Shown in pieces: positions 1-8,652 of a stretch of 64,000 nt of DNA; position 1 is the first letter of the stretch; each line of letters opens with the position of its first letter. Where the stretch lies: the NCBI GenBank assembly GCA_018062405.1, contig JAGOSF010000003.1:1-64000 (forward strand), given 5' to 3'. The stretch is from Candidatus Babeliales bacterium (GTDB lineage: Bacteria; Babelota; Babeliae; Babelales; Chromulinivoraceae). A program made the translations under genes and the position numbers. The notes under the pieces were generated by a model. It made no database searches. It saw nothing but the letters and a program-made list of their open reading frames with translations, and was not told the DNA's origin.

Positions 1-42
1 AAAATATCAAAAATTGTATCTTGTATTAAGTAATGCATTACA

Positions 43-94
43 GCTTCCTTCTTGAACTTTGAACGGTTTTAATGAAGGAAGCTTATCTTTTTTT
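43..94 (+). terminator. Intrinsic terminator of an upstream gene
   Basis: A 9-bp perfect stem (gcttccttc at 43-51, gaaggaagc at 74-82) is followed by a T-rich run. It probably ends a plus-strand gene whose end lies at or before the left edge of the window. Confidence 0.7.
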
Positions 95-144
95 CTAACT
101 ATTTCAAAATTGGTTCACAGAGCCTAGTCATTCAATGGAAACTT

Positions 145-495
145 TTGATAGAGAAAGAGAATGCTTTTACAAAAGAAATAGACAACGCAAGAAGATTATA
201 CGATGAACGAAATAATCGTTTATGCGCAGAAGCCCTCACAAAAGGAGCTCATTTGATTGCAGAAATGGAAAAATTTAATCGAGATTTTCCTGCATTAAAA
301 ATAGGAAACAGGAGCTTTGACCAAGTAAAATACTTACTCGATGCGGTTTCAACACAAAGAGATGGTGATATAGCTTCTGAAATCATAAATCTTAATTCTT
401 TTTTAATCGAATCAATAAAAGACATTAGAATTGATAAAGCAAAAAAATCTATTTTGTTACGTGCACTTACAAGTTCTATTACCAAAATAAATTAA
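145..495 (+). CDS. Hypothetical protein, possibly N-terminally truncated
   Basis: A 116-residue reading frame of mostly charged, helical character, followed by a strong terminator at 516-557. I do not recognise the family. The only available start in frame is TTG at 145; the frame is open upstream only to a TGA at 73-75, and no ATG or signal peptide lies in it. Many neighbouring short genes in this genome begin with ATG and a signal peptide, so this may be the remaining C-terminal part of a secreted protein that lost its 5' end. The out-of-frame ATG at 135 does not rescue it. Expression is uncertain. Confidence 0.45.
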   Translation: MIEKENAFTKEIDNARRLYDERNNRLCAEALTKGAHLIAEMEKFNRDFPALKIGNRSFDQVKYLLDAVSTQRDGDIASEIINLNSFLIESIKDIRIDKAKKSILLRALTSSITKIN

Positions 496-515
496 TGCAA
501 ATTCATACACATCAA

Positions 516-557
516 AAAAGGCAGCATGCTACAATTTCACGTAACATGCCGCCTTTT
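516..557. terminator. Bidirectional intrinsic terminator
   Basis: A 13-bp stem with one G-T pair (aaaaggcagcatg at 516-528 against catgccgcctttt at 545-557). It has A and T tails on both sides, so it can end both the plus-strand gene before it and der coming from the right. Confidence 0.85.
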
Positions 558-588
558 AATTTTACACCATCAAAACTAAATCTAGTTT

Positions 589-1935
589 TTAGTTATTCGT
601 AGCAAGATCACCTTTTTTGGTTCTTACGTTAAAAATAACTGGTACACTCTTTAAATTAATTGCTTTACGCAAAACGTTCTCATAAAAAGCAAACTGGTTT
701 TGTCCAAAAAATTCTGGATTTCTAACAATAAGGTCAATACGCATTGGTGCAGCACTTGTTTGAATCGCCTTATAAAAAGTTAAGATTTTTCCATTTTTAT
801 ACAAGGGAGTTCGTAACAATGCAACTTTAAATAAATCTGTTAAGAAAATATCAGACAATCTTGTTTCATAGCGTTCCCACACCGTCTCAACCAATGGTAA
901 AACTTTGTTAATTTTTGTACCATCTAAACAAGAAATTCTAAGAATTTCGATTTTTTTCATTAAAAATTCATATTCAAGCATACTATTTTCTAGCTCTGCA
1001 ATCATCTCTGGTGTAAATAAATCGAATTTATTTACCAATAAAATTAATGCTGAACCATTTTCAAACGCATATTCTGCAAGCTTTAATACCTGTGCTGATA
1101 AATGTGGCTCACTTGCATCCATCAATAAAAGCACCATGTGTGCATGACGAATCGCATGTAAACTATTTTTAACCATCATCGTCTCAAGGCCTTCTTCAAC
1201 CGTTCTTTGACGACGAATCCCTGCTGTATCAACCAATTCAAACATTGCCTTATTAAAATTAATACGTTTACGCAATGCTTCTCGCGTTGTTCCTTCGATA
1301 GCAGAAACAATCGAAAAATCTTCATGAGTCAAACAGTTCATCAATGATGATTTACCAGCATTTGGCCGACCAACCAACGTAATTCGAGGAATCAATGGCC
1401 CTTGTGTAAATTGTGGAGTCGCTGCATGCAATACAGGAACAACTGCATCTAACAAATCACCAATACCAAGTGAATGATGTGCCGAAACCCCATAAACTTG
1501 ATCAAATCCAAGTTGATTAAATTCATATAAACGTAAACGAGTTGTATCGTTTTCAACTTTATTAATAACAAGAAAAATTTTACACTTATCGCTTTGTAAC
1601 TTTAATAATTTACGCGCAATACGTTTATCTTCTTCAGTAATCCCAACTTGAATATCACAAACAAATAAAATTGCTGCTGCATCTTGAATAACTTTTTCTA
1701 CTTTGTTATAAATTTGCTGAGAAATAAAATCTTGTTTTTTTACTAATGAAATTCCGCCAGTATCAACAAGATTAAAAGCGACTCCGTTCCATTCTGCATC
1801 TTCCATGATACAATCACGAGTCACGCCTTCTTGATCCAATACAATACTTCGCTGTGTCTGAGAGATTTTATTGAACAATGTTGATTTTCCAACATTTGTT
1901 CTTCCAACAATCACAACATTTGCTAATTTATTCAT
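589..1935 (-). CDS. der: Ribosome biogenesis GTPase Der (EngA)
   Basis: Double-GTPase that acts in 50S subunit maturation. Two consecutive G domains are visible: P-loop GRTNVGKST at about residues 11-19 with DTGG near 58-61, then a second set with GRPNAGKSS, DTAG and NKFD, followed by the C-terminal KH-like domain. The total of 448 residues is normal for the family. The reading frame is open to 1971, but the ATG at 1935 is preferred: it gives the usual MNKLANVVIVGR beginning and overlaps the dnaX stop by 8 bp, implying translational coupling. An oddity is that the G4 motif of the first domain reads NKVE instead of NKxD, which could alter guanine specificity or may be a tolerated change. Confidence 0.96.
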   Translation of the reverse strand: MNKLANVVIVGRTNVGKSTLFNKISQTQRSIVLDQEGVTRDCIMEDAEWNGVAFNLVDTGGISLVKKQDFISQQIYNKVEKVIQDAAAILFVCDIQVGITEEDKRIARKLLKLQSDKCKIFLVINKVENDTTRLRLYEFNQLGFDQVYGVSAHHSLGIGDLLDAVVPVLHAATPQFTQGPLIPRITLVGRPNAGKSSLMNCLTHEDFSIVSAIEGTTREALRKRINFNKAMFELVDTAGIRRQRTVEEGLETMMVKNSLHAIRHAHMVLLLMDASEPHLSAQVLKLAEYAFENGSALILLVNKFDLFTPEMIAELENSMLEYEFLMKKIEILRISCLDGTKINKVLPLVETVWERYETRLSDIFLTDLFKVALLRTPLYKNGKILTFYKAIQTSAAPMRIDLIVRNPEFFGQNQFAFYENVLRKAINLKSVPVIFNVRTKKGDLATNN

Positions 1936-3559
1936 AAACATCCCCACTAATTTCTGTAATAGTCCCATCAAAATGCTTCATCAATTCATGGGCTAATTTC
2001 CACTGACTAGCATCAGATATATCAAGAGTTTTCCCCACAACTCTCATCTGTGCTTGCTCGCCTGATAAAGGCTTTGGACTACGATTTTGTTGTACTACAA
2101 TCTGTCTTTCAACCGGTTTTTGTTGATCTGCAACTAACTCAAAATTAGATTGCAATTTTATCTGGTGCCCAAAAACGTTTTGTAAAACAAGCAACCAGCG
2201 AGATTTTTCTTTTTCTAAAATATCCTGAAAAAACATAAATTTTTTCAAAAAAGAAACTGAGACTACACAATTTTTTTCATCAAAATCGATAAATTGCGCT
2301 TCTTGAATCATCGTTACCAAAACAAGGTCATCACACCCTTGCATATTCTTCACAAATTTTTGCCATCGATCTTGCCCTGTTACCACTGATGATTCAACTG
2401 GCTGAGTAACCTGAACATCAAAACTATTTATTTTTTTTTTTGACTCTTGAAAGCTTACTTGTCCTTGAACATGTTGTAACAATATCATCTCAAAATATCG
2501 TAATTTTTTCGTTGTTCGAGCTAAATTTTGCTCTTGACCACACAACATAGCAAACAACATTGCAAGCCGGTCAACAGAAGTCTGGTCAATTAATTTTTTA
2601 TACTGTTGCGGCAAATCTACAAACTGACGCGGTGCCACCTGATATTTTATTAAAATAGCATCGTAGACCAATTCAGTTAACTGCGACCAAACATATTCTA
2701 TCGATAACTCATGTTTTTCAAGCGATGCGCATACTATCAATAAATCTTGTATCTGCTCTTGAACTATACATTCAAAAAGTTGTAACAATGTAGCTTCACT
2801 GACATGGCCTAATATCGAAAGAACCGCTTCTTTTGATATTTTCTTGGTCGCAAAACGAACCTGTTCTAACAAATTAATTGCATCTCGAACCGATCCACCA
2901 GCTTCCTTTGCAATAACAGCAAGCCCTGTTTCTTCAAATGATATATTTTCTGCAATACATAAATTTTCTAAATGATCCACAATCGTTGAAACATCAACAG
3001 AATCAAAAAATATCTGAAAACATCGTGATTTTACCGTTTCTAAAATCTTGTGAACATCCGTGGTTGCCAAAATAAATATAACTGACATGGGCGGCTCTTC
3101 TAAAATTTTTAAAAAAGCATTAAAAGCCGCTTTACTCAACATGTGAGCTTCATCAATTAAATAGATTTTTTTTGAACTTAATAATGGTAAAAAAGAAGAT
3201 GCATCAATAATATTTCTCACATTATCAACACCAGTGTGAGATGCTGCGTCAATTTCTATAAAATCTGGGTGCTGCCCTTTACTCATCGCAACACATGATT
3301 CACAGGATAAACACGGAATAGTAACTTTACGAGGATCTTGTTGAAATTCTGGTAAACGAGCACAGTTAACAGCTGCTGCAAAAATACGTGCTGTTGAAGT
3401 TTTTCCACATCCACGTTGCCCAGCAAAAAGATATACAGGAAAAAACTGTTTTAAATAAAGGCTATTTTGTAAAATCCGAACAGCCAAAGGTTGTCCAATA
3501 ATTTCTTGGAAATTTTTGGAGCGCCACTTGCGCGTTAAATTCAGTTCTACTTTTTCCAT
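1928..3559 (-). CDS. dnaX: DNA polymerase III subunit gamma/tau
   Basis: Clamp-loader ATPase of the replicative polymerase. Residues 47-54 form the Walker A motif GQRGCGKT, Cys 66, 83, 86 and 89 form the zinc module, and DEAH lies near 136-139. The sensor and lid regions follow, then a diverged tau tail to 543 residues. An uninterrupted run of eleven A residues on the coding strand falls at codons 373-377, exactly where the E. coli protein changes from clamp-loader domain III to the tau-specific part. One base more or less gives a stop within two codons or immediately, so a short gamma form is likely. The gene is upstream of and overlaps der, and lies just downstream of the SRP RNA. Confidence 0.97.
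   Translation of the reverse strand: MEKVELNLTRKWRSKNFQEIIGQPLAVRILQNSLYLKQFFPVYLFAGQRGCGKTSTARIFAAAVNCARLPEFQQDPRKVTIPCLSCESCVAMSKGQHPDFIEIDAASHTGVDNVRNIIDASSFLPLLSSKKIYLIDEAHMLSKAAFNAFLKILEEPPMSVIFILATTDVHKILETVKSRCFQIFFDSVDVSTIVDHLENLCIAENISFEETGLAVIAKEAGGSVRDAINLLEQVRFATKKISKEAVLSILGHVSEATLLQLFECIVQEQIQDLLIVCASLEKHELSIEYVWSQLTELVYDAILIKYQVAPRQFVDLPQQYKKLIDQTSVDRLAMLFAMLCGQEQNLARTTKKLRYFEMILLQHVQGQVSFQESKKKINSFDVQVTQPVESSVVTGQDRWQKFVKNMQGCDDLVLVTMIQEAQFIDFDEKNCVVSVSFLKKFMFFQDILEKEKSRWLLVLQNVFGHQIKLQSNFELVADQQKPVERQIVVQQNRSPKPLSGEQAQMRVVGKTLDISDASQWKLAHELMKHFDGTITEISGDVYE
2431..2441 (-). promoter_or_regulatory. A11 slippage tract in dnaX
   Basis: On the coding strand the frame reads TCA AAA AAA AAA ATA. 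Loss of one A gives TAA directly after the lysines; gain of one A gives AAT AAA TAG. Both produce a protein of about 376-378 residues ending after domain III. Thermus thermophilus makes gamma by transcriptional slippage on a comparable A run (known for that family); here it is inferred. Confidence 0.6.
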
Positions 3560-3599
3560 GTGACTATCTTTATACGTTACTCGTTACACACAATAATAA

Positions 3600-3686
3600 G
3601 GGGAAGTTAATACAAATATATGGATACCCTTGCTGCTTCCTTTCGGACCTGACAAATTAAATATCATATCTTTTATCAACTTCCCC
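3600..3686 (-). ncRNA. ffs: Signal recognition particle RNA (4.5S type)
   Basis: The minus strand carries the conserved domain IV core GTCAGGTCCGAAAGGAAGC followed by AGC, with the GAAA tetraloop bound by Ffh. The 5' end GGGGAAGTT pairs with the 3' end AACTTCCCC, fixing an 87-nt RNA of the small bacterial type. It lies between tRNA-Ser and dnaX on the same strand, an arrangement also seen in other bacteria. It guides membrane and secreted proteins to the Sec machinery, relevant to the many signal-peptide proteins here. Confidence 0.95.
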
Positions 3687-3693
3687 AATTTTA

Positions 3694-3721
3694 TATCTAA
3701 ACTTAATTGCTAGCCTGGCAA
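3694..3721 (-). promoter_or_regulatory. Putative SRP RNA promoter
   Basis: TTGCCA (3716-3721) and TAGATA (3694-3699) are separated by 16 nt, and the -10 box ends 7 nt before the first G of the SRP RNA. The -35 match is good and the -10 match weak. Confidence 0.45.
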
Positions 3722-3759
3722 ATTTAATCTTACATTACGATTTCTATTTGATTTCGCGC

Positions 3760-3887
3760 TGCAATTTCTATTTCTGAAGACCCGTCGTCGCCTACGGCTA
3801 ATTCGGGCAGCCTTCGATCGTACTAACTAACGTAACACTAATCCATAACAGATAATGGCGTAAGCCAGACGAAGCCTTGGCGAAGAC
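3760..3887. other. Structured, GC-richer spacer between SRP RNA and tRNA
   Basis: No ORF. The stretch is richer in G and C than its surroundings and holds several small dyads, such as tggc-gtaa-gcca near 3856-3867 and a nested cccg...gcc-tac-ggc...cggg near 3781-3807. It could be a dispersed repeat, an unrecognised structured RNA or transcribed spacer. I cannot identify it. Confidence 0.35.
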
Positions 3888-3979
3888 TGGTGGAGAGAGA
3901 GGGATTCGAACCCTCGATACCTTTTGACGGATATACACGATTTCCAATCGTGCTCTTTCGACCACTCAGACATCTCTCC
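3888..3979 (-). tRNA. tRNA-Ser (anticodon GGA)
   Basis: A 92-nt class II tRNA with encoded CCA. The acceptor stem is GGAGAGA/TCTCTCC, the anticodon stem CACGA/TCGTG encloses the loop TTGGAAA (anticodon GGA), a long variable arm follows, and the T arm is GAGGG-TTCGAAT-CCCTC. It reads UCC and UCU serine codons. It lies 18 bp downstream of rpsB on the same strand and may be co-transcribed with it. Confidence 0.97.
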
Positions 3980-3997
3980 TGCACAAACTATTTCAAT

Positions 3998-4861
3998 CTA
4001 TTTTTCAGATTCAAGTTGTTCTGCAAGAGCTTTTGCAAGTTCTTCTTGTTTTTCAGCAATTGCTAATTTTTTCTCAAACTCATTATCAACTTTTTTCGCA
4101 ACAGGTTTTACATGTTTTGAATTAGCTTTTTTAGCTGCTGAATCTGATGCTTGAGCAATTGCTTCTGCTTCTTCTTGTAACGCTTTTTTGTCGATTCCAC
4201 GAGCTGCACTTGCTGCTAAATAGTCTAAGACAAATTTAATCGCTTTTGGTGAATCATCGTTTCCTGGAATAACAAAATCTACACCATCTGGAGAAGCGTT
4301 TGAATCAACTAAAGCTACAACTGGTACTCCAGCTGCAACAGCTTCTAATAAAGCAGTCGCTTCTTTTTTAACATCGATTAAAACGATAGCGCCAACTGGC
4401 ATTTTTAAATCGATTAAACCACCAACTGTTTTTTTCAAACGGTCAGCAGCTTTTTGAAACGTAACACATTCTTTTTTTGTATATGCAGTTTCATCAGCTT
4501 TTTTAATAATATCTTCAAGGTGAAGGTATTTTGTTACAGCCTTTTTAACTTGGTAGAAGTTAGTGATTGTTCCGCCAACCCAACGATGACTTACGTAAGG
4601 CATGTTTAGATTGTGACCAATAGACTCGATCATGCTTTTAGCTGATTTTTTAGTACCAACCCAAAGAATAGTTTCGCCTCTTGCAGCAACACCTTCTAAA
4701 AATTTTGCCGCTTTGTCTAAGTTAAATGCAATTTTAGAAACGTCGATCAAATGAACGCCATTTCTATGACCCCAAATATACGGAGCCATTTTTGGACACC
4801 ATCGAGACTTTTGATGCCCGAAATGTAATCCAGCTTGAATTAAATCACGAAATTCTATCAT
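3998..4861 (-). CDS. rpsB: 30S ribosomal protein S2
   Basis: Small-subunit protein needed for S1 binding and 30S assembly. The complete S2 fold is visible from the beginning (the family signature around GLHFGHQKSRW at residues 12-22) to the conserved part ending near residue 230. The protein is 287 residues, longer than the usual ~240, because of a Lys/Glu/Ala-rich C-terminal extension that looks like a charged helix. tsf, the usual partner, does not follow; a tRNA-Ser gene does. An AAAGG-type ribosome binding site precedes the ATG. Confidence 0.97.
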   Translation of the reverse strand: MIEFRDLIQAGLHFGHQKSRWCPKMAPYIWGHRNGVHLIDVSKIAFNLDKAAKFLEGVAARGETILWVGTKKSAKSMIESIGHNLNMPYVSHRWVGGTITNFYQVKKAVTKYLHLEDIIKKADETAYTKKECVTFQKAADRLKKTVGGLIDLKMPVGAIVLIDVKKEATALLEAVAAGVPVVALVDSNASPDGVDFVIPGNDDSPKAIKFVLDYLAASAARGIDKKALQEEAEAIAQASDSAAKKANSKHVKPVAKKVDNEFEKKLAIAEKQEELAKALAEQLESEK

Positions 4862-5097
4862 AAGAAACCTTTAATTTCCCTTGTAAACCAAGGATATAAT
4901 TTTTATAAAACCATTACATGTCAACGCTTACGCTGCGCTTTTCTTCTCAACATATGTTTTTGAAGAATATTTCGAATGCTTCATGATTTTCACCATGCAT
5001 CATACGATTATTTTAAATTACACGTAAAATTATGCTTTGTTTTCTATATTTATTAAGTTTACTTAAAATATCAAAAAGAGCAATAATTTAAAGCGTT

Positions 5098-6480
5098 CTA
5101 CCTTAAACCAATAACCTCATTTTTTTCAACTGCTTGTGTATATCTTTTACCAAGCCACCATGCAACCAAAATCCATAATGCAATAATTGTTGAGAAAAAT
5201 GAAATATAAACAACATTAAACAACATGGTGCCTGGATCTATATTTCTTGTCATTTCAATAAACATAGAACTTGATCCTTTTGAAATTTTCATACCAAATG
5301 AATCAATCCATGATTTAGATTTATATTTAATATCTTTGACGGTCGGAATATATAAACTTTCTCGCAACGGTGAAGCAAAAGCATAATTAAGCACACCAAG
5401 ACCAGTAAACACAACTAAGACTGCATTTGCATTATACGTCGTCATAAAGTAAATGAGTAAAATCCCAATTAAAATTGGCGTTAAAATCAAGCATGTTCGT
5501 TCGCCAAGCTTTTTCAACAAGACACGTGTTCCAAAGAAAGAAACAAAGAACCCAATCGTATGAATAACCATGCGCTGATGGAACATAGCCGCAGAAAAAC
5601 CACCGGCATCTTGTAAAATTCCAAGACGCTGAACAGAAAGCACGACATTTAAAAGTTCATAAAAGAAGATAATTGCAAAAATTGCTAAAATATACGGCTG
5701 CGTGAACATCATCCACAAACCAGACAACATACCTGTTTGATCAGTACCTTCTTCTTCTTCTTGCTTTTCAACTTTATAAACAGCTTCATATCCATGTAAA
5801 TTTTCTTGATTACCTTGACGCAATAAATAATAGACGATCATTGGAGCAACGCATAACAAAATTGAAGCAAAAGCTAATAAAAATTGATGAATAAACACAT
5901 CCGATAATCCTAAGTTTCCAAGGAAACAGGTTGGCGTTAACATCATCCATGCAAGACCAGCTGTGCACATACCACCAAGCTTAGAACCTGCAATCATCAA
6001 AGTGTAACCTTTTTTTGCAGTTTCTGGCGCTGTGACCGAATTTGCAAATGACCAGAACAAACTGACAACAAAAGGAACTGCGCCTTCATAAAACAAATAA
6101 ATAAACCAACCAAAGTAACGATCTGGACTTGCGACAGTATTTTCTAATCCCATAGTTTGAGAACCAAGAAAATAAGCAATCACCAAACCAATAAAACCAT
6201 ATAAACCGCTATAAAAGCAAAGTAGATGAAATCGGCTCATGCAATCAACAAGTTTTGAATATAACATTGTTGCTGGAACCAATAAGAACATCGAAATCCA
6301 TTTAACTCTGCCAATGTAAGCTTTCCCAACAAACAAAACAAACAAAATATCTTTTAATTCTTTTAAAACTGTATACGACCCAATAACACAGAAAAATGCT
6401 ATTGAGAGTAGAAAAATCTTAAATAAATCTTTCTTTTCTAAATCAAAAGACAAGCCCATTTTTTTTAATATATGCGTCAT
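5098..6480 (-). CDS. ATP/ADP translocase (nucleotide transporter), copy 1
   Basis: Member of the Tlc/Npt family that exchanges host ATP for bacterial ADP or imports other nucleotides across the inner membrane. The 460 residues contain about 12 hydrophobic segments. Family hallmarks include the first helix followed by LKELKD, the EGAVPFVVSLFWSFANS segment and the C-terminal YIPTVKDIKYKSKSWIDSFG region. It is the second gene of a tandem pair with copy 2 upstream (74 bp gap) and has its own GAGAGG ribosome binding site. Such genes are typical of intracellular energy parasites. Which nucleotides it carries cannot be read from sequence. Confidence 0.95.
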   Translation of the reverse strand: MTHILKKMGLSFDLEKKDLFKIFLLSIAFFCVIGSYTVLKELKDILFVLFVGKAYIGRVKWISMFLLVPATMLYSKLVDCMSRFHLLCFYSGLYGFIGLVIAYFLGSQTMGLENTVASPDRYFGWFIYLFYEGAVPFVVSLFWSFANSVTAPETAKKGYTLMIAGSKLGGMCTAGLAWMMLTPTCFLGNLGLSDVFIHQFLLAFASILLCVAPMIVYYLLRQGNQENLHGYEAVYKVEKQEEEEGTDQTGMLSGLWMMFTQPYILAIFAIIFFYELLNVVLSVQRLGILQDAGGFSAAMFHQRMVIHTIGFFVSFFGTRVLLKKLGERTCLILTPILIGILLIYFMTTYNANAVLVVFTGLGVLNYAFASPLRESLYIPTVKDIKYKSKSWIDSFGMKISKGSSSMFIEMTRNIDPGTMLFNVVYISFFSTIIALWILVAWWLGKRYTQAVEKNEVIGLR

Positions 6481-6554
6481 AAAAACCTCTCTAAATTATA
6501 ATTTTAAAAAATAGCTTATCAAAAAAGCGTTCGCCCCAACAGTACAAAAATCAA

Positions 6555-7961
6555 TTATTGAGAAATGATTTCATTTGATTCTACAGCTCGTTCATATCTG
6601 CGGCCAAGTAAATAAGCAGTCATAAACCATGCTCCAATCAATAGAGCAAAAAAGCTTGAATACACAATATAAAATTGGGCACTTCCAGGAATAACGGTAC
6701 AAGCAAAATCACTAAAGATTCCACCAGTTCCTTTTGATAATTTTGTACCAAATGAATCGATCCAAGACTTCGCTTTAAATTTAATATCTTTTAATGTTGG
6801 AATATACAATGTTTCAATCAATGGACGAGAAATAGAATAATTAATCGTGCTTAATCCAATGAAAACATGAAGCATAGCCTCTGGTGTTTGCATAATCATA
6901 AAATAAATTAAAAGAAGACCGACAAGTAATGGCACCATTAAAAGACTTGCTTTTTCTCCATAGCGTTTCAAAACAACTCGAGCACCAAAGAATGATAAAA
7001 TCAGTCCATAAAAATGCATCCAAAATCGTTGCATAAACATCGATCCTGTCAACATAGACATACTCATCTGCCCGTCTGCATTCGTCGCTGCTGTTTTTAA
7101 AAGCCCCATTCTTTCAACACTCAAAACAACGTTCAACGATTCATAAAAGAAAATAAGAGCAAATATGCCTAAAATATAGGGAGATTCTAATAAAATTTGT
7201 AAGCCAGAAAACATCCCAGTATTTGCAACTCCAGCCTTACTATTTTTCTTTTCTTGTTTATAAACCACTTCGTAGCCGTGCAAATAACGACCAGGAACAA
7301 TTCTCATTAAAAAATAGATAACCACTGGAATACAAAGCAGTAACCCTGCAGAAACACCAAGTAATATTTGATGAGCAACAGTATCAGAAAAATTTAACCA
7401 ACTCGAAACTCGCAAATTATTCATCATATAAGCTGCAAACAAAGCTGTTATCATACCACCAACTTTGGACCCTGCAACCATCGTTGCATAACTTGCTTTT
7501 GCTTCTCGTGGATCAGAAACTGAATTTGCAAAAGCCCAAAATACACCGACAACAAATGGCGAAACGCCTTCTAGAACAAAATAATATAACCAACCAAGCA
7601 TTCTCCAAGGACTTGCTACAGGATTTTCAAGACCGTAAACAGGCGATCCCAGTAAATACGCAAATGTCAGTAAAATTACCCCATAAAAAAAACAATAAAA
7701 GGATAAAAGTTGATATCTACGAACATTATCAACCAAAGAAGAATACAAAAGAGCTGCAGGGATTAAGAAAAAAATAACGAGAACTTTAGCTTTGGGAATA
7801 TACCCATTACCGACAATACCAACAAATACAGAGTCTTTCAGTTCTTTGACAATGGTGTACGCACCAATAACCAAACAAAAAGCAAGAGTCAATAAAGTAA
7901 ACTTAAGCTTTTCATACTTTTTCATATCTATATGACAAAAATCACCAGAACCCGTACTCAT
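6555..7961 (-). CDS. ATP/ADP translocase (nucleotide transporter), copy 2
   Basis: A 468-residue paralog of the next gene downstream, with the same ~12 membrane segments and the same signatures (VKELKDSVF near the first helix, EGVSPFVVGVFWAFANS, YIPTLKDIKFKAKSWIDSFG). The start at 7961 is supported by an AAGGAT site 7 nt upstream; an internal ATG at codon 13 is less likely. The two copies differ throughout, so the duplication is old and they probably have different substrates or directions, as known for chlamydial and rickettsial paralogs. A promoter plus terminator-bearing leader lies upstream at 8031-8213. Confidence 0.95.
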   Translation of the reverse strand: MSTGSGDFCHIDMKKYEKLKFTLLTLAFCLVIGAYTIVKELKDSVFVGIVGNGYIPKAKVLVIFFLIPAALLYSSLVDNVRRYQLLSFYCFFYGVILLTFAYLLGSPVYGLENPVASPWRMLGWLYYFVLEGVSPFVVGVFWAFANSVSDPREAKASYATMVAGSKVGGMITALFAAYMMNNLRVSSWLNFSDTVAHQILLGVSAGLLLCIPVVIYFLMRIVPGRYLHGYEVVYKQEKKNSKAGVANTGMFSGLQILLESPYILGIFALIFFYESLNVVLSVERMGLLKTAATNADGQMSMSMLTGSMFMQRFWMHFYGLILSFFGARVVLKRYGEKASLLMVPLLVGLLLIYFMIMQTPEAMLHVFIGLSTINYSISRPLIETLYIPTLKDIKFKAKSWIDSFGTKLSKGTGGIFSDFACTVIPGSAQFYIVYSSFFALLIGAWFMTAYLLGRRYERAVESNEIISQ

Positions 7962-8030
7962 GAAACATCCTTCAAAAGAAAAAAATTATACACACGCACT
8001 TTACTTCTATCTTGTATCTATCGCTCTAAC

Positions 8031-8069
8031 AAAAAAGACCTTTTACGGCATTACAAGCGGTAAAAGATC
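8031..8069 (-). terminator. Intrinsic terminator upstream of the translocase genes
   Basis: GATCTTTTACCG (8058-8069) pairs with CGTAAAAGGTC (8037-8047), with a G-T pair, followed by six T residues. It is strong and ends any transcript coming from 8178 or from the ORF at 8299-8487. Confidence 0.8.
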
Positions 8070-8178
8070 AATCAATGGACGTTCTGATGCTCAAAAATAA
8101 TTTCTATACGCAAACAGTTTTTCTTGAGCATCCATAATCCTAAAAAATATTTTGTGGAATTTAATACATATTGTATTT
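8031..8178 (-). ncRNA. Putative leader/attenuator RNA or small RNA before the translocase genes
   Basis: From a predicted start near 8178 the transcript would contain a 14-codon ORF at 8091-8135 (begins MDAQEKLF, AGGA just upstream but only 2 nt from the ATG), a 9-bp hairpin pairing codons 2-4 (8124-8132) with the region at the stop codon (8086-8094), and then a terminator. The translocase ATG lies 70 nt past the terminator. It can be read as a transcription-attenuation leader or as an independent ~148-nt sRNA. No mutually exclusive antiterminator pairing was evident by eye. Confidence 0.45.
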
Positions 8179-8184
8179 CTATAA

Positions 8185-8213
8185 AGTATAGCAGGTTCAT
8201 CAAGCTTGCGCAA
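8185..8213 (-). promoter_or_regulatory. Sigma70-type promoter
   Basis: TTGCGC (8208-8213) and TATACT (8185-8190) are spaced by exactly 17 nt. It reads toward the leader RNA and translocase genes. Confidence 0.6.
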
Positions 8214-8298
8214 AACCTATTTTAAAGATTTCCTAAAAAATCATTAAAATCTTCCGGCATAGTCTTTCAATCCTATAGAATAGCACATTTTATTCTTT

Positions 8299-8487
8299 TT
8301 AACTTTCAAACACACCAGAAATATCTTTTTTTAAGCGATTTGTTTTTATAGCACATTCCTCACGAATCATAGCTCTAAAACTTTCTTCTTCTGCAGTCAA
8401 AACAGACTGAGCAGCTGTACTCATCTCTAGATAATCAGATTTACCCACTTTTCCTGAATCTTCATCAAGGTATCGCCCTTTATCCAT
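8299..8487 (-). CDS. Small hypothetical protein
   Basis: A 62-residue acidic, helical frame without signal peptide or recognised motif. The ATG at 8487 has a GGGGGA stretch 10 nt upstream; the frame can also begin at TTG 8505 and is closed upstream by TGA. It is flanked by non-coding DNA on both sides and may be a gene remnant. I do not recognise it. Confidence 0.3.
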   Translation of the reverse strand: MDKGRYLDEDSGKVGKSDYLEMSTAAQSVLTAEEESFRAMIREECAIKTNRLKKDISGVFES

Positions 8488-8552
8488 CTCAAAAGTATCC
8501 CCCAAAAAATTCGGTTTTTTTCTTTCAACTCAACAAAGACTCATAAAACTCC

Positions 8553-8613
8553 TTCCAGATCGAACTCAACAAACTCGAATACCTCCTTTTTACGAAACTA
8601 TCGATTCGTAGTA
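8553..8613. repeat. Diverged direct repeat with promoter-like boxes, copy 1
   Basis: Aligns without gaps to 9692-9752 at roughly 78% identity by eye. It contains TTTACG, 17 nt, then TATTCT in plus orientation, a plausible promoter for the gene at 8653. Confidence 0.5.
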
Positions 8614-8652
8614 TTCTATACATAGATAAAGATACTATTTTAGGAAAAAGAC

